From Pandoraea sp. PE-S2T-3 (GTDB lineage Bacteria > Pseudomonadota > Gammaproteobacteria > Burkholderiales > Burkholderiaceae): a stretch of 64,000 nt of DNA. The translations under genes and the position numbers were made by a program. Where the stretch lies: contig NZ_NGUQ01000037.1 of the NCBI RefSeq assembly GCF_002179965.1, positions 868,001 through 932,000 on the forward strand, read 5' to 3'. Shown here piece after piece: positions 45,601 to 53,446 of this stretch. How positions within the stretch are numbered: position 1 is the stretch's first letter; each line of letters begins with the position of its first letter. Below the pieces are notes generated by a model. It searched no databases. It was not told the origin of the DNA and saw only the letters and a list, made by a program, of their open reading frames with translations.

Positions 45601-45898
45601 TCAGGGGCTGGATGCCAAGCGCGCCATTCACGAAGCGGCCGTCGTGCGGCTGCGCCCGATCATGATGACGACTGCCGCTGCCGTGCTGGGTGCCGTGCCG
45701 CTGGCCATCGCGCTGGGGCAAGGCGCGTCGCTGCGTCAGCCGCTGGGCGTGACGGTCATGGGCGGGCTGCTGCTCAGCCAGATCTTCACGCTGTACACGA
45801 CTCCCGTCATTTATCTGTATCTCGACCGGCTGCGCGAACGTGTCGCACGCTGGTCGAAACACCTGCCCTGGAACCGTCGCCAAGGCACGGAGGCATGA
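42611..45898 (+). CDS. mdtC: RND multidrug efflux pump subunit, MdtC-like, with a low-complexity insertion
   Basis: 1095 residues of the same RND family (MSALFIKRPVATTLLAIAV; proton relay in GTGFVVDDAVVVMENIVR). The GTG at 42611 overlaps the previous stop and has AGGAG seven bases upstream; the ATG at 42617 would remove two residues. Residues about 770-836 are an insertion rich in Ser, Asn, Ala, Thr and Gly in the second periplasmic loop, which I do not expect in MdtC of other bacteria. It should pair with the MdtB-like subunit. Confidence 0.93.
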   Translation: MNMSALFIKRPVATTLLAIAVLLSGVLAYLRLPVAPLPNVSFPVIAVQASMAGASPEIMASTVAEPLERRLGVIADVTELTSTSTVGSVSIPVVFGLNRDIEGAARDVEAAIQAARADLPTTLRSNPSYRKFNPADSPVMVIALTSATLTTAQLYDSADSVILQQLSQVDGVGQITVGGGALPSVRVELEPGKLNSYGIGLEDVRAAISAANANSAKGHLDQGDQRFEVTSNDQISKAAGYRDLVVAYRNGAPVMLHDVALVRDSNENIRNAGLFNNKPSVLVIVYPSPGSNVVKTVSQIRSILPLVEATLPSDIKLNVALDRSVSVEASLGDTERTLMLAVLLVIGVVFVFLRSPRSTLIPAVVLPLSIIGTFGPMYLLGYSLDNLSLMALTIGTGFVVDDAVVVMENIVRHLELGVPPKEAALQGSAEVGFTVLSMSLSLIAVFLPILLMPGIVGLLFHEFAVTLSIAILLSLVISLTVTPTLCAYVLTRESATSEARWSVWVGRQFDRFRDAYSRSLTAVLDHAGLVGLVMLALLVGNVFLFRLLPATFFPEQDTGILIGQIMADQSISFPAMRKKLEQLQTIVQTDPAVASVAGFTGGRSLNSATVFVQLKPLAERHLSADAVVNRLRPKLNAVSGARLFLQAQQDLRIGGRSSAAEYQYTLTSDDADALYKWVPKLVTELNKHRATMLDVNTDLQQNGLQMYVDIHRATAARFNLQPNQIDNVLYDAFGQRTVSTIYNPINQYFVVMEVAPQYWQYPNSLDQIYLSTAAGNANGSAQTQMSSKTVSGVTAKTAASSTNPLNANAVANQQNNAIANSRGGSSSGSADSTASETMVPLSALASFYPRHTATQVNHQGGMVAATVSFNLPAGGSLSQAQVAIDDAARAIGMPASIHGAFAGAAQAFSQSMGTVPLLILAALGVVYIVLGVLYENTIHPLTILSTLPSAGIGATLALLIFGTPFSVIAMIGMILLIGIVKKNGIMMVDVAIQLQRNQGLDAKRAIHEAAVVRLRPIMMTTAAAVLGAVPLAIALGQGASLRQPLGVTVMGGLLLSQIFTLYTTPVIYLYLDRLRERVARWSKHLPWNRRQGTEA

Positions 45899-45900
45899 CC

Positions 45901-47400
45901 ATGAAACCGATGACACTCCCCTCGCAAGCCTCACCGCCCGCGCACCGGTGGCCGCGGCTGACCTTCGCCTGTCTCGCCAGTCTGATGCTGCTGAGTGCCT
46001 GCGCCGTTGGCCCGGATTATCAACGTCCGGCGGTCGCGATGCCGACGCAATTCACCGAACTGGAGGGCTGGACACAGGCCCGGCCCGATGCGGAAGGCCC
46101 GAAAGGCGAATGGTGGAAAGGCTTCCACGATCCGCTGCTCGACGAGTTGATGCCGCAGGTGGAGATTTCGAATCAGACCGTGCGGCAGAGCTACGCCAAC
46201 TATCAGCAGGCACTGGCAGAAGTGCGTGTGGCGCGCGCGGGGCTGTTCCCGACGGTGGGCATCGACGGCTCGGCCACGCGCTCGCGCGGCAGCAGTGGCG
46301 GCGCCAGCACCAGTGCCGCGCTGGCGTCGCACGCGGGCGCGAATATCGTCAATGCGGCCGCCGCCGAAGGCACGGTGAGTTGGGCGCCTGACATCTGGGG
46401 ACAGGTGCGTCGCACCATCGAACAAAGCAGCACGACAGCGCAGGCCAGTGCGGCAACGTTAGCCAACGCGACGCTGTCCGCACAGATTTCGCTGGCGAAC
46501 GCCGTGATCGACTTGCGCATCACCGATGCCAATATCGCCCTGCTCAAGCAAACCGTCGACGCGTACACCGAGTACCTGCGCGTGGTGGCCGATCAGGATC
46601 GCGCGGGCACTGTGCCGCCGTCGGACGTGATCACGGCCCGCACGCAGCTCGAGAATGCGCGATCGAGTCTGATTGCCTTGGGGGTATCGCGGGCGCAGTA
46701 CGCGCATGCGATTGCGGTGCTGGTCGGGCGCAATCCGGAGTCGCTGACGATTGCGCCGAACAACGCATTGCCGACACTTCCCGATGTGCCAATCGGTTTG
46801 CCGTCCACCCTGCTGCAACGCCGTCCGGACGTCGCGGTGGCCGAACGTCAGATGGCATCGCAGAACGCCGCGATTGGCATTGCCGTCGCCGCGTACTACC
46901 CGAATATCACGCTGTCGCTGTCTGACGGCTTCTCGGCGGCACCGGTCGCCGGGTTGTTCAAAATTGCGAACTACGTTTGGTCGCTGGGGGCGAGTGCCAG
47001 CGAAACGATTTTCGACGCCGGGCAGCGCAGCGCCAAGGTGGATGCGGCAAAGGCTGGCTACGACGCGGCAGTGGCCAACTATCGCGGCACGGTGCTTACC
47101 GCGTTGCAAGGCGTGGAGAACGATCTGGCGTCGCTGCGTATTCTTGAGCAGCAGTCGCAGGTACTGGACTCTGCCGTGAAGGATGCGACCGACGGCGCGC
47201 GCATCGCGCTCAACGAATATCAGGCGGGCACGGTCGACTACACGACCGTCGTCACGGCAACGACCACGCAGCTCAATACGCAGCAGAATGCCCTGAACGT
47301 GCATGAGTCGCGCCTGCTGGCCGCGACCGCGTTGATCGGCGATCTCGGCGGCGGCTGGTCGGATACCGCGCTTTCGGAGAATGATCCGGTGAAGAAGTGA
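45901..47400 (+). CDS. Outer membrane efflux lipoprotein, NodT/OprM family
   Basis: 499 residues. The signal peptide ends in a lipobox (LMLLSACAVGPDYQRP), so the protein is a lipoprotein. The remainder has the repeated outer-membrane efflux domain. GGAGG at 45889-45893 is seven bases from the ATG at 45901 and only one base from the ATG at 45895, so the second is chosen. It is the last gene of the mdtABC-type operon and should be its channel (like OpmB of MuxABC). Confidence 0.92.
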   Translation: MKPMTLPSQASPPAHRWPRLTFACLASLMLLSACAVGPDYQRPAVAMPTQFTELEGWTQARPDAEGPKGEWWKGFHDPLLDELMPQVEISNQTVRQSYANYQQALAEVRVARAGLFPTVGIDGSATRSRGSSGGASTSAALASHAGANIVNAAAAEGTVSWAPDIWGQVRRTIEQSSTTAQASAATLANATLSAQISLANAVIDLRITDANIALLKQTVDAYTEYLRVVADQDRAGTVPPSDVITARTQLENARSSLIALGVSRAQYAHAIAVLVGRNPESLTIAPNNALPTLPDVPIGLPSTLLQRRPDVAVAERQMASQNAAIGIAVAAYYPNITLSLSDGFSAAPVAGLFKIANYVWSLGASASETIFDAGQRSAKVDAAKAGYDAAVANYRGTVLTALQGVENDLASLRILEQQSQVLDSAVKDATDGARIALNEYQAGTVDYTTVVTATTTQLNTQQNALNVHESRLLAATALIGDLGGGWSDTALSENDPVKK

Positions 47401-47401
47401 A

Positions 47402-48265
47402 TTACGCCGCCTCTCGCGCCAGCCGCTCGCGCAGCCAGCGCAAGAAGTTGTCGAAATCGGGCGGCGGTGCGCCTTCCCCCGGCAGCGCCATCAGGCCGAA
47501 CGGTAGTTCCATGAAGCCCCAAGGCGCCACCAACTGCCCTTCACTGAGCTCCTTTCGCACCAAGCGCCGCTCGACGAGTGCGACACCCAGCCCGGACAAT
47601 GCCGCCTCGATGCACAGGTGCGTGTGCGGAAATGCAATCTCCCCGCCCGCCCCGATCTTGTCCGCCGACTGCCCATCCCAGTAGGTCCACGCGCTCGACG
47701 TGAAGTCGTGCGTGATGCGCGTGCCCGTGGCCGCCCGGCGTCGATAGCCGGGCACGCATACCGGCCCGAAGGCCACCGGCGCCAAGCGAATCGCACGCTG
47801 GCGATCGACTTCCGGGTACGAGGTCAGATCCCACGCAATCACCAGATCCGCGCCTTCGCTGCGAATCTCCCGGGCCGATGTCATCGACAGCCGAATCCCC
47901 ACATCCGGGTACTGCCGATAGAAGTCAGCCAGATTCGGCACCAGCCACCGCATCGCAAACGTCGCACTGCAAGCCACGTGCAGCCCCGAGCGCTTTGCCT
48001 GTGTGCGAATGCGCGTGTAGCCCTGTTCCAGTTGCTCGAACACCGACGTGACGAGTGCAAACAGGCCCTGTCCGTGGGCATTGAGCTTCAACCCTGTCCC
48101 GTCCTTATCGAACAGCGGCGCGCCCACGTGCGACTGAAGCAACTTCAACTGACGGCTGACCGCGCCGTGCGTGCGAAACAGCTCCTCGGCGGCCTTCGTC
48201 ACCGATTGGTGCCGGGCCGTCGCTTCGAATGCGCGCAGCAGCGATAGCGGCGGCAAGTCTCGCAT
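47402..48265 (-). CDS. LysR-family regulator, GcvA-like
   Basis: 287 residues. The N-terminal helix-turn-helix (LSLLRAFEATARHQSVTKAAEELFRTHGAVSRQL; about 5-65) and the substrate-binding domain (about 90-280) resemble the GcvA group. The ATG at 48265 gives the normal MRDLPPLSLLRAFEA start. The stop converges with the efflux operon one base apart. It is divergent from a methyltransferase gene, with a 20-base palindrome in between, so that gene is the likeliest target. The inducer is unknown. Confidence 0.9.
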   Translation of the reverse strand: MRDLPPLSLLRAFEATARHQSVTKAAEELFRTHGAVSRQLKLLQSHVGAPLFDKDGTGLKLNAHGQGLFALVTSVFEQLEQGYTRIRTQAKRSGLHVACSATFAMRWLVPNLADFYRQYPDVGIRLSMTSAREIRSEGADLVIAWDLTSYPEVDRQRAIRLAPVAFGPVCVPGYRRRAATGTRITHDFTSSAWTYWDGQSADKIGAGGEIAFPHTHLCIEAALSGLGVALVERRLVRKELSEGQLVAPWGFMELPFGLMALPGEGAPPPDFDNFLRWLRERLAREAA

Positions 48266-48314
48266 TTCGCCCTCTTTCGTTAAATAAACTATCGAATATG
48301 ACGAAAAAACTCGA

Positions 48315-48334
48315 TTTTCGGCGCGTGCCGAAAA
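48315..48334. promoter_or_regulatory. Palindrome between LysR regulator and methyltransferase gene
   Basis: TTTTCGGC-GCGT-GCCGAAAA has perfect 8-base arms in an AT-rich divergent promoter region and fits the T-N11-A core of LysR sites. It lies 50 bases upstream of the regulator start, suggesting autoregulation and control of the methyltransferase gene. Confidence 0.6.
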
Positions 48335-48462
48335 CCCTATCCTTTCATCGCATACACGGTTGAATATCGTCACATTACGGCAAAACCGGGTCGTTACGAT
48401 GACGGCATGGACCGATAGCGATTCTCACACAACGTCAGAAAACGTCAAAAAGGGCCGTTTCA

Positions 48463-49242
48463 ATGGATAAGCGATTTAACGATGGGAGTGCCGGCGACGC
48501 GAACTACGGCACGATCGGCATCGGCTATACCCGGTACCGTCAGCCCGAACCCCATATCGAAGGGTTTATCCGGCAAGCCTTGGGCGATGCGCATTCGGTG
48601 CTCAACGTCGGTGCAGGCGCAGGCTCCTACGAGCCCGTCGGCCGCAGCGTCGTCGCGGTAGAGCCGTCGGCGTCCATGCGGGCCCAGCGGCCGTCGCACC
48701 TGCCCGTCGCCATTGATGGCGTGGCGCAGAATCTGCCCTTTGCCAATGCCTCGTTCGACGCCAGCATGGCGACGTTTTCGGTTCACCAGTGGCCCGATCT
48801 CGCCGCCGGACTGCGCGAAATGCGGCGCGTGACGCGCGGCCCGGTCCTGATCCTGACCTGCGCCCCTGCCCGCCTGCATATGTCATGGCTGGCCGATTAT
48901 GCGCCGGAGATGATTGCTGTCGAAGCGCGCCGATACCCGTCGATATCCGCGATCGAAGAAGGGCTGGGCGGACGCGTGGACGTGCAGCCAGTGGAGATTC
49001 CGCTGGCCTGCACCGACGGTTTCAGCGAAGCGTATTACGGCCGCCCGGAGCGGCTGCTCGAACCGGGCGCACGCCGCGCCAATTCCGCATGGAGCTTTGT
49101 CGAACCTCACGTGGAAGACAACTTTGTCGAGCGCCTGCGCCGCGATCTCGACAACGGAACGTGGGACGAGAAATACGGCGCACTGCGCACGCAACCGTTT
49201 TTCGACGGGTCGCTGCGGCTGATCGTCGGACATCCGGTCTGA
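48463..49242 (+). CDS. Class I SAM-dependent methyltransferase
   Basis: 259 residues with SAM-binding motif I VLNVGAGAGSYEP (about 46-58), an acidic residue after the second strand (VVAVEPSASM) and motif IV-like region ASFDASMATFSVHQW. It is of the UbiE/Methyltransf_11 type, so the substrate is a small molecule or lipid that cannot be named from sequence. It is divergent from a LysR-family gene and probably controlled by it. Confidence 0.86.
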   Translation: MDKRFNDGSAGDANYGTIGIGYTRYRQPEPHIEGFIRQALGDAHSVLNVGAGAGSYEPVGRSVVAVEPSASMRAQRPSHLPVAIDGVAQNLPFANASFDASMATFSVHQWPDLAAGLREMRRVTRGPVLILTCAPARLHMSWLADYAPEMIAVEARRYPSISAIEEGLGGRVDVQPVEIPLACTDGFSEAYYGRPERLLEPGARRANSAWSFVEPHVEDNFVERLRRDLDNGTWDEKYGALRTQPFFDGSLRLIVGHPV

Positions 49243-49426
49243 AGCCCATGCACAGGCGGTCCCGCCTCGCTGGGCCGCCGCGCCGATTGTTTTCAATCTG
49301 GCCGTGATTCCATAGGACTGCGCTTGTCTGCTGGTATTCTTCGGGGCGAACTCAAGAAATGGGTCGTACACCGCGCCGGCTGGGCCGCGTGGCCGGCAGG
49401 ACAGTCAGGTTTCAGATCAGCAAAAC

Positions 49427-50500
49427 ATGGTGCAACTGCAATCTCACGCCGGCGACGCGCTCGCCGGCCATCACATCGCGTGGTACGTCTACGTGCTGCG
49501 CACCTTCCTCGCCCTCATCGTGCTGGGCGCGTGCGCCTGGGGCGCAATGGCGCTCGCCTACCAGTGCCCGGGCCCCGCGCTCGTGCGCTACGCCCTCATC
49601 GCCTTGTGGGTTGCGCTCGGCGTCCTCGCCATCGTGGCGCTGCTGCGCGTGCGGGCCGGTGCGCCGCTGCGAGGCTGGCCGCTCGCGTTCCTGATCGTGG
49701 CGATTCTGGTGATCGCCTGGTGGCAGACGCTGCGGCCATCCAATGACCGTGACTGGGCGCCCGATGTCGCGCAACTGCTCGACCCGCACTGGAACGGCTC
49801 GCAGGTCACGCTGCGCAATGTGCGCAACTTCGAATGGCGCACCGAGACCGACTTCACCCCGCGCTGGGAAACCCGCCGCTACGATCTGGACAAGCTCGTG
49901 AGTGCCGATCTCGCGCTGTCCTACTGGATGGGACCGGCCATCGCCCACACGCTGGTGTCGTTCGGTTTCTCTGACGGGCAACGCGTGGTGTTCTCGATCG
50001 AGATTCGCAAGAAGCGCGGTCAGGCCTTCTCGGCTGTCGGCGGCTTCTTCAAGGACTTCGAAGCCACGCTGGTCGCCGCCGACGAGCGTGACATCCTGCG
50101 CGTGCGCAGCAATGTGCGCGGCGAAGACGTGCATCTCTACCGCCTGAATATTCCCGCCGCCGAGTTGCGCAAGGTCTTCATCGGCTATCTGGAACGCGCC
50201 CGCGACCTGCAACGCACCCCCGAGTGGTACAACACGCTCACCAGCAACTGCACCACCATCGTGTTCGAACTGGCCCGCATCATTGCCCCCGGCCTGCCGC
50301 TGGATTACCGCCTGCTGCTGTCCGGCTATTTCGCGCAATACGCCTACGATCAGGGCGGCCTCACGCCCGGCTTTACCTACGAGCAATTGCAGACGCGCGG
50401 CGATTTCGTCAAACGCGCGCTGGCGGCCGGCGATTCCCCCGACTTCTCGACGCTGATTCGCCAAGGTGTGCCCGGCGACGCCCCGAAGGTGACGCCGTGA
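49427..50500 (+). CDS. DUF4105 (Lnb N-terminal periplasmic domain) membrane protein
   Basis: 357 residues. Three membrane helices at about 25-45, 55-78 and 83-100 precede a DUF4105 domain (about 130-335) containing TSNCTTIVFELAR with the conserved Cys275. In the related Lnb protein of Gram-positive bacteria this domain belongs to an acyltransferase that rearranges lipoprotein lipids, and a Cys/His site is essential. In this protein a role in lipid or lipoprotein modification is inferred only. The stop overlaps the start of a lipoprotein hydrolase gene (GTGA), so the two are coupled. Confidence 0.85.
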   Translation: MVQLQSHAGDALAGHHIAWYVYVLRTFLALIVLGACAWGAMALAYQCPGPALVRYALIALWVALGVLAIVALLRVRAGAPLRGWPLAFLIVAILVIAWWQTLRPSNDRDWAPDVAQLLDPHWNGSQVTLRNVRNFEWRTETDFTPRWETRRYDLDKLVSADLALSYWMGPAIAHTLVSFGFSDGQRVVFSIEIRKKRGQAFSAVGGFFKDFEATLVAADERDILRVRSNVRGEDVHLYRLNIPAAELRKVFIGYLERARDLQRTPEWYNTLTSNCTTIVFELARIIAPGLPLDYRLLLSGYFAQYAYDQGGLTPGFTYEQLQTRGDFVKRALAAGDSPDFSTLIRQGVPGDAPKVTP

Positions 50501-52707
50501 TCGTCGTGATGCGTACCCCGGCGACGCCAGCCGCAGCCGCCCCCACGCGCACCGTCTGGCGGCGTCTCTTGCCGTATGCGGCGCTCATGGCGAGCGCGGT
50601 ATGGCTCAGCGGCTGCGCCATGGTGGAAGTGCGCTCGCTCGGCCCGGATCAGTACATTGCGATGAAACGCGGTGACATCCTGTCCACGGGCAAGCTCAGC
50701 GCGGCCACCGACGAGACGATTCGCGTGGCGGGTCTGGACGAGACGATCTGCGCCAAGCCGTCGCTCGACTGCATCGACGCGCTCGGCCGTGCCAAGGAAA
50801 TCGACATCGACCGGCGGCTGGCCGCCATGGCCGAAATGTCGATGCAGTTGGCGATCGCGCAAACGCCGACCGGCGATACACTCTGGAACGACTCGCAGTT
50901 CGATCTCTGGCTGCGCTCGGCGCGTTACGCCTACGCCTACCTGTTCTACGGTGACCGCCCCTCTAGCGAGCGCGCTTTCGAAGACCGCCAGACGCAGGTT
51001 CGCGACTATTACAACTACGCGGTGCAGATGTTCTCGGTGGCGCTGTTCCGCCGCGTACAGCGCACTGGCAGCGACAAGATCGCCGGCTGGACGCTGCCAG
51101 TTGACGCCAGCAGCGTGCGTTTTGCCAACAACCGCACCCAGCCACGCGAAGTGCTGCCCGCATCGACACTGCGCTTTGCAGGCCTGCGCAGCCCGTATCG
51201 CCGCGACGGTTTCGGCGCAGAACTGGTGGCCGTGCTCGATGAAAAATCGGCCGCCGAGGCGGTGGTCGCCACGGGCCGCACCCCGGCACCGCGTGGCGAC
51301 GCCTCGACCGGCCCTGACAACGACAACGTTTATTCACAGAACGCGAATGACCGCCAAGGGGGCAGCAGTCGTGCCCGCACCAGTCAGGAAAGCCTCGCGT
51401 CGCGCGATTTTCACCGGGCGACCGACCCGAACGCCGGCCCCGAGTTCAGTGAAATGTCGTCGCCGTCGCTCACGCTGCTGTTGCGCTTCAACGGCAACAC
51501 GCTCGACGAGATTCTGACCACCCAGGTCGCCACGCTCGTCGTGTACGACCCCTACCGTCAGACGTCGATCGAGTTGCATGGGCAGACCGTGCCGCTGGCG
51601 GGCAACTTCACGGCGGGCTACGGCCTGTGGCTCGCCCGCTCGGGCTTTGCCGAGCAATCGCTGCGCACCCTGTTCGGGCGCGACCGGGGCATCGTACGGC
51701 CGCATATCTACCTGATGCAGCCGTTCGACCCCAGCCGCCGGGTGATCCTGATGCTGCACGGCCTCGCCAGCAGCCCGGAGGCATGGGTGAATCTGGCCAA
51801 TGAAATTCAGGGCGACGCCGCACTGCGCGAGCATTTCCAGATCTGGCAGGTGTACTACCCAACCAACGCGCCGCTGCTCGTGAACGCCATGGCGATTCGC
51901 AACGCCTTCGACGCAACACTCAAGCACTTTGACCCGGACGGCCAATCGGCTGCGTCGCACGACGCCGTGGTCATCGGCCACAGCATGGGCGGTGTGATCG
52001 CACGGCTGATGGTGTCGAGTGCCGACGACCAGCTCTGGAATGCGTTTCAGGCGGATTACCACCTCGATGGCGATCAACTGACGCGCGCCCGCGACCGGCT
52101 CGACCCGCTCTTCCACTTCGCGCCGATGCCGCAGTTCGAGCGGGCGATCTTCATCGCGGCCCCGCATCGCGGCACCCCGTTCGCGCGCAACCGGCTGGGC
52201 CGCTGGATCTCCAACCTCATCAAGCTGCCCGTCACGCTGCTCTCGGGCATCGACGACGTGCTGCACTACGCGACCGGTTCGGAAGACAACCCCTCGGAAG
52301 GCAAGACGCGCTACGTGCCCAACAGCATCGACCAACTGCGCGACAACGATCCTTATGTGGTGGCGGCGGCCGGACTCGGCATCTCGCCCAAGGTGCAATA
52401 TCACTCGATCATTGCGCGCCGCAATGCCGCGGGCCCGCTTCAGGAATCGAGCGACGGCGTGGTGCCGTATGCGAGTGCCCATCTGGAAGGGGCGCAATCC
52501 GAGCGCGTGATTGTCTCGGGCCATAGCGTGCAGGAGACGCCGCAGGCGATTCTCGAAATTCGCCGCATCCTGCATGAGGATGTCGACGAACTCGATCCGG
52601 TGAAGTCGCTCAAGGGCGTGCGGGCGTTCCAGAGCATCGACCCGCCGCCGCGCGTCACGCCGACGAAGGTCACGAAGCCCAACGTCACGACGGCCCCGGC
52701 GAAGTAG
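50497..52707 (+). CDS. Large lipoprotein alpha/beta hydrolase
   Basis: 736 residues. The signal peptide ends in the lipobox LSGC (Cys40), so it is probably anchored to a membrane on the periplasmic side. Residues 41-400 form a domain I do not recognise. The C-terminal 330 residues are an alpha/beta hydrolase with oxyanion motif LMLHGLASSP (from 418), nucleophile elbow GHSMGG (Ser496) and a late His in VSGHSVQETP. The GTG at 50497 overlaps the DUF4105 stop; an ATG at 50509 is another possible start. It resembles PGAP1-like lipases. It is translationally coupled with the DUF4105 protein, suggesting a lipid or lipoprotein substrate. Confidence 0.85.
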   Translation: MIVVMRTPATPAAAAPTRTVWRRLLPYAALMASAVWLSGCAMVEVRSLGPDQYIAMKRGDILSTGKLSAATDETIRVAGLDETICAKPSLDCIDALGRAKEIDIDRRLAAMAEMSMQLAIAQTPTGDTLWNDSQFDLWLRSARYAYAYLFYGDRPSSERAFEDRQTQVRDYYNYAVQMFSVALFRRVQRTGSDKIAGWTLPVDASSVRFANNRTQPREVLPASTLRFAGLRSPYRRDGFGAELVAVLDEKSAAEAVVATGRTPAPRGDASTGPDNDNVYSQNANDRQGGSSRARTSQESLASRDFHRATDPNAGPEFSEMSSPSLTLLLRFNGNTLDEILTTQVATLVVYDPYRQTSIELHGQTVPLAGNFTAGYGLWLARSGFAEQSLRTLFGRDRGIVRPHIYLMQPFDPSRRVILMLHGLASSPEAWVNLANEIQGDAALREHFQIWQVYYPTNAPLLVNAMAIRNAFDATLKHFDPDGQSAASHDAVVIGHSMGGVIARLMVSSADDQLWNAFQADYHLDGDQLTRARDRLDPLFHFAPMPQFERAIFIAAPHRGTPFARNRLGRWISNLIKLPVTLLSGIDDVLHYATGSEDNPSEGKTRYVPNSIDQLRDNDPYVVAAAGLGISPKVQYHSIIARRNAAGPLQESSDGVVPYASAHLEGAQSERVIVSGHSVQETPQAILEIRRILHEDVDELDPVKSLKGVRAFQSIDPPPRVTPTKVTKPNVTTAPAK

Positions 52708-52735
52708 CGCCCGGGGCATTGCCACATCGTGACGC

Positions 52736-53326
52736 TCAGGAAACCGCGTTCACCTGAATGTGATACACGCCCCACGGACACAGCGTGAACTGCTCCTTGA
52801 GCGGTTTGCCTGCGAGGGCCGGGATGGCGGCCGGATTGTAGACGGCCCAGAGCGGCCCGAGGCCGCCCAGCGCGAGCGGCTTGTCGTCGATATGGGTGGC
52901 CAGCAGGAATTGATAGTCGTGTAACTGACCCAGCGTCGTCGCCACCACGTAGCCGTCGATAGCACGCAACAGCACCTGCGTGGCCGGGTTGGATGGCATG
53001 CCCGTCTGCGCAAGCACCTCGGCGAGACGCGGGCCGCGAAGTGTGTGCGGCTTCGCGTCGTATTCCAGCGTCGGGCGAATCGTTTGCGCCGGCAGACGCG
53101 CCAGCGCGCCGAAATCGAACGCATAGGCCGCGTCGAACTGCACCAACTGCTTGTGGAAAAGCTGATCGAGCGCCGGATCGACCGGGCCACGGTTGTGACG
53201 CTGGATGGCACCGCTGACAGTAACGAGCGGTGTAGTCGCCAAGGCCACGGGCGCCTGCGGCTTTGCCAGCACGGGAGCCGAGACGCCGAGCGCCACGGCG
53301 CTGGCCAGAAATTCACGTTTCTTCAT
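52736..53326 (-). CDS. Small exported protein with a molybdopterin-oxidoreductase-like fold
   Basis: 196 residues with a Sec-type signal peptide (MKKREFLASAVALGVSAPVLA). The mature part resembles the sulfite-oxidase-fold molybdopterin-binding domain (DFGALARLPAQTIRPTLEYD; LRGPRLAEVLAQTG), but is short. The only Cys (FTLCPWGVYH, near the C-terminus) is not where the Mo-ligating Cys is expected. It is probably not a complete Mo enzyme and may be a binding or sensory protein. It lies 120 bases downstream of the sulfatase gene on the same strand. Confidence 0.75.
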   Translation of the reverse strand: MKKREFLASAVALGVSAPVLAKPQAPVALATTPLVTVSGAIQRHNRGPVDPALDQLFHKQLVQFDAAYAFDFGALARLPAQTIRPTLEYDAKPHTLRGPRLAEVLAQTGMPSNPATQVLLRAIDGYVVATTLGQLHDYQFLLATHIDDKPLALGGLGPLWAVYNPAAIPALAGKPLKEQFTLCPWGVYHIQVNAVS

Positions 53327-53446
53327 GCGAGGTCGTGACGAGAGGTGAAAGGTGCGAAGCAACGAGCGGCGGCGCACGCGGAAACAATCTCCGCCCACCC
53401 CGCCGCAAAGTCGCCCGAGCTTATCACGCAGACGTCACGGCATCGC

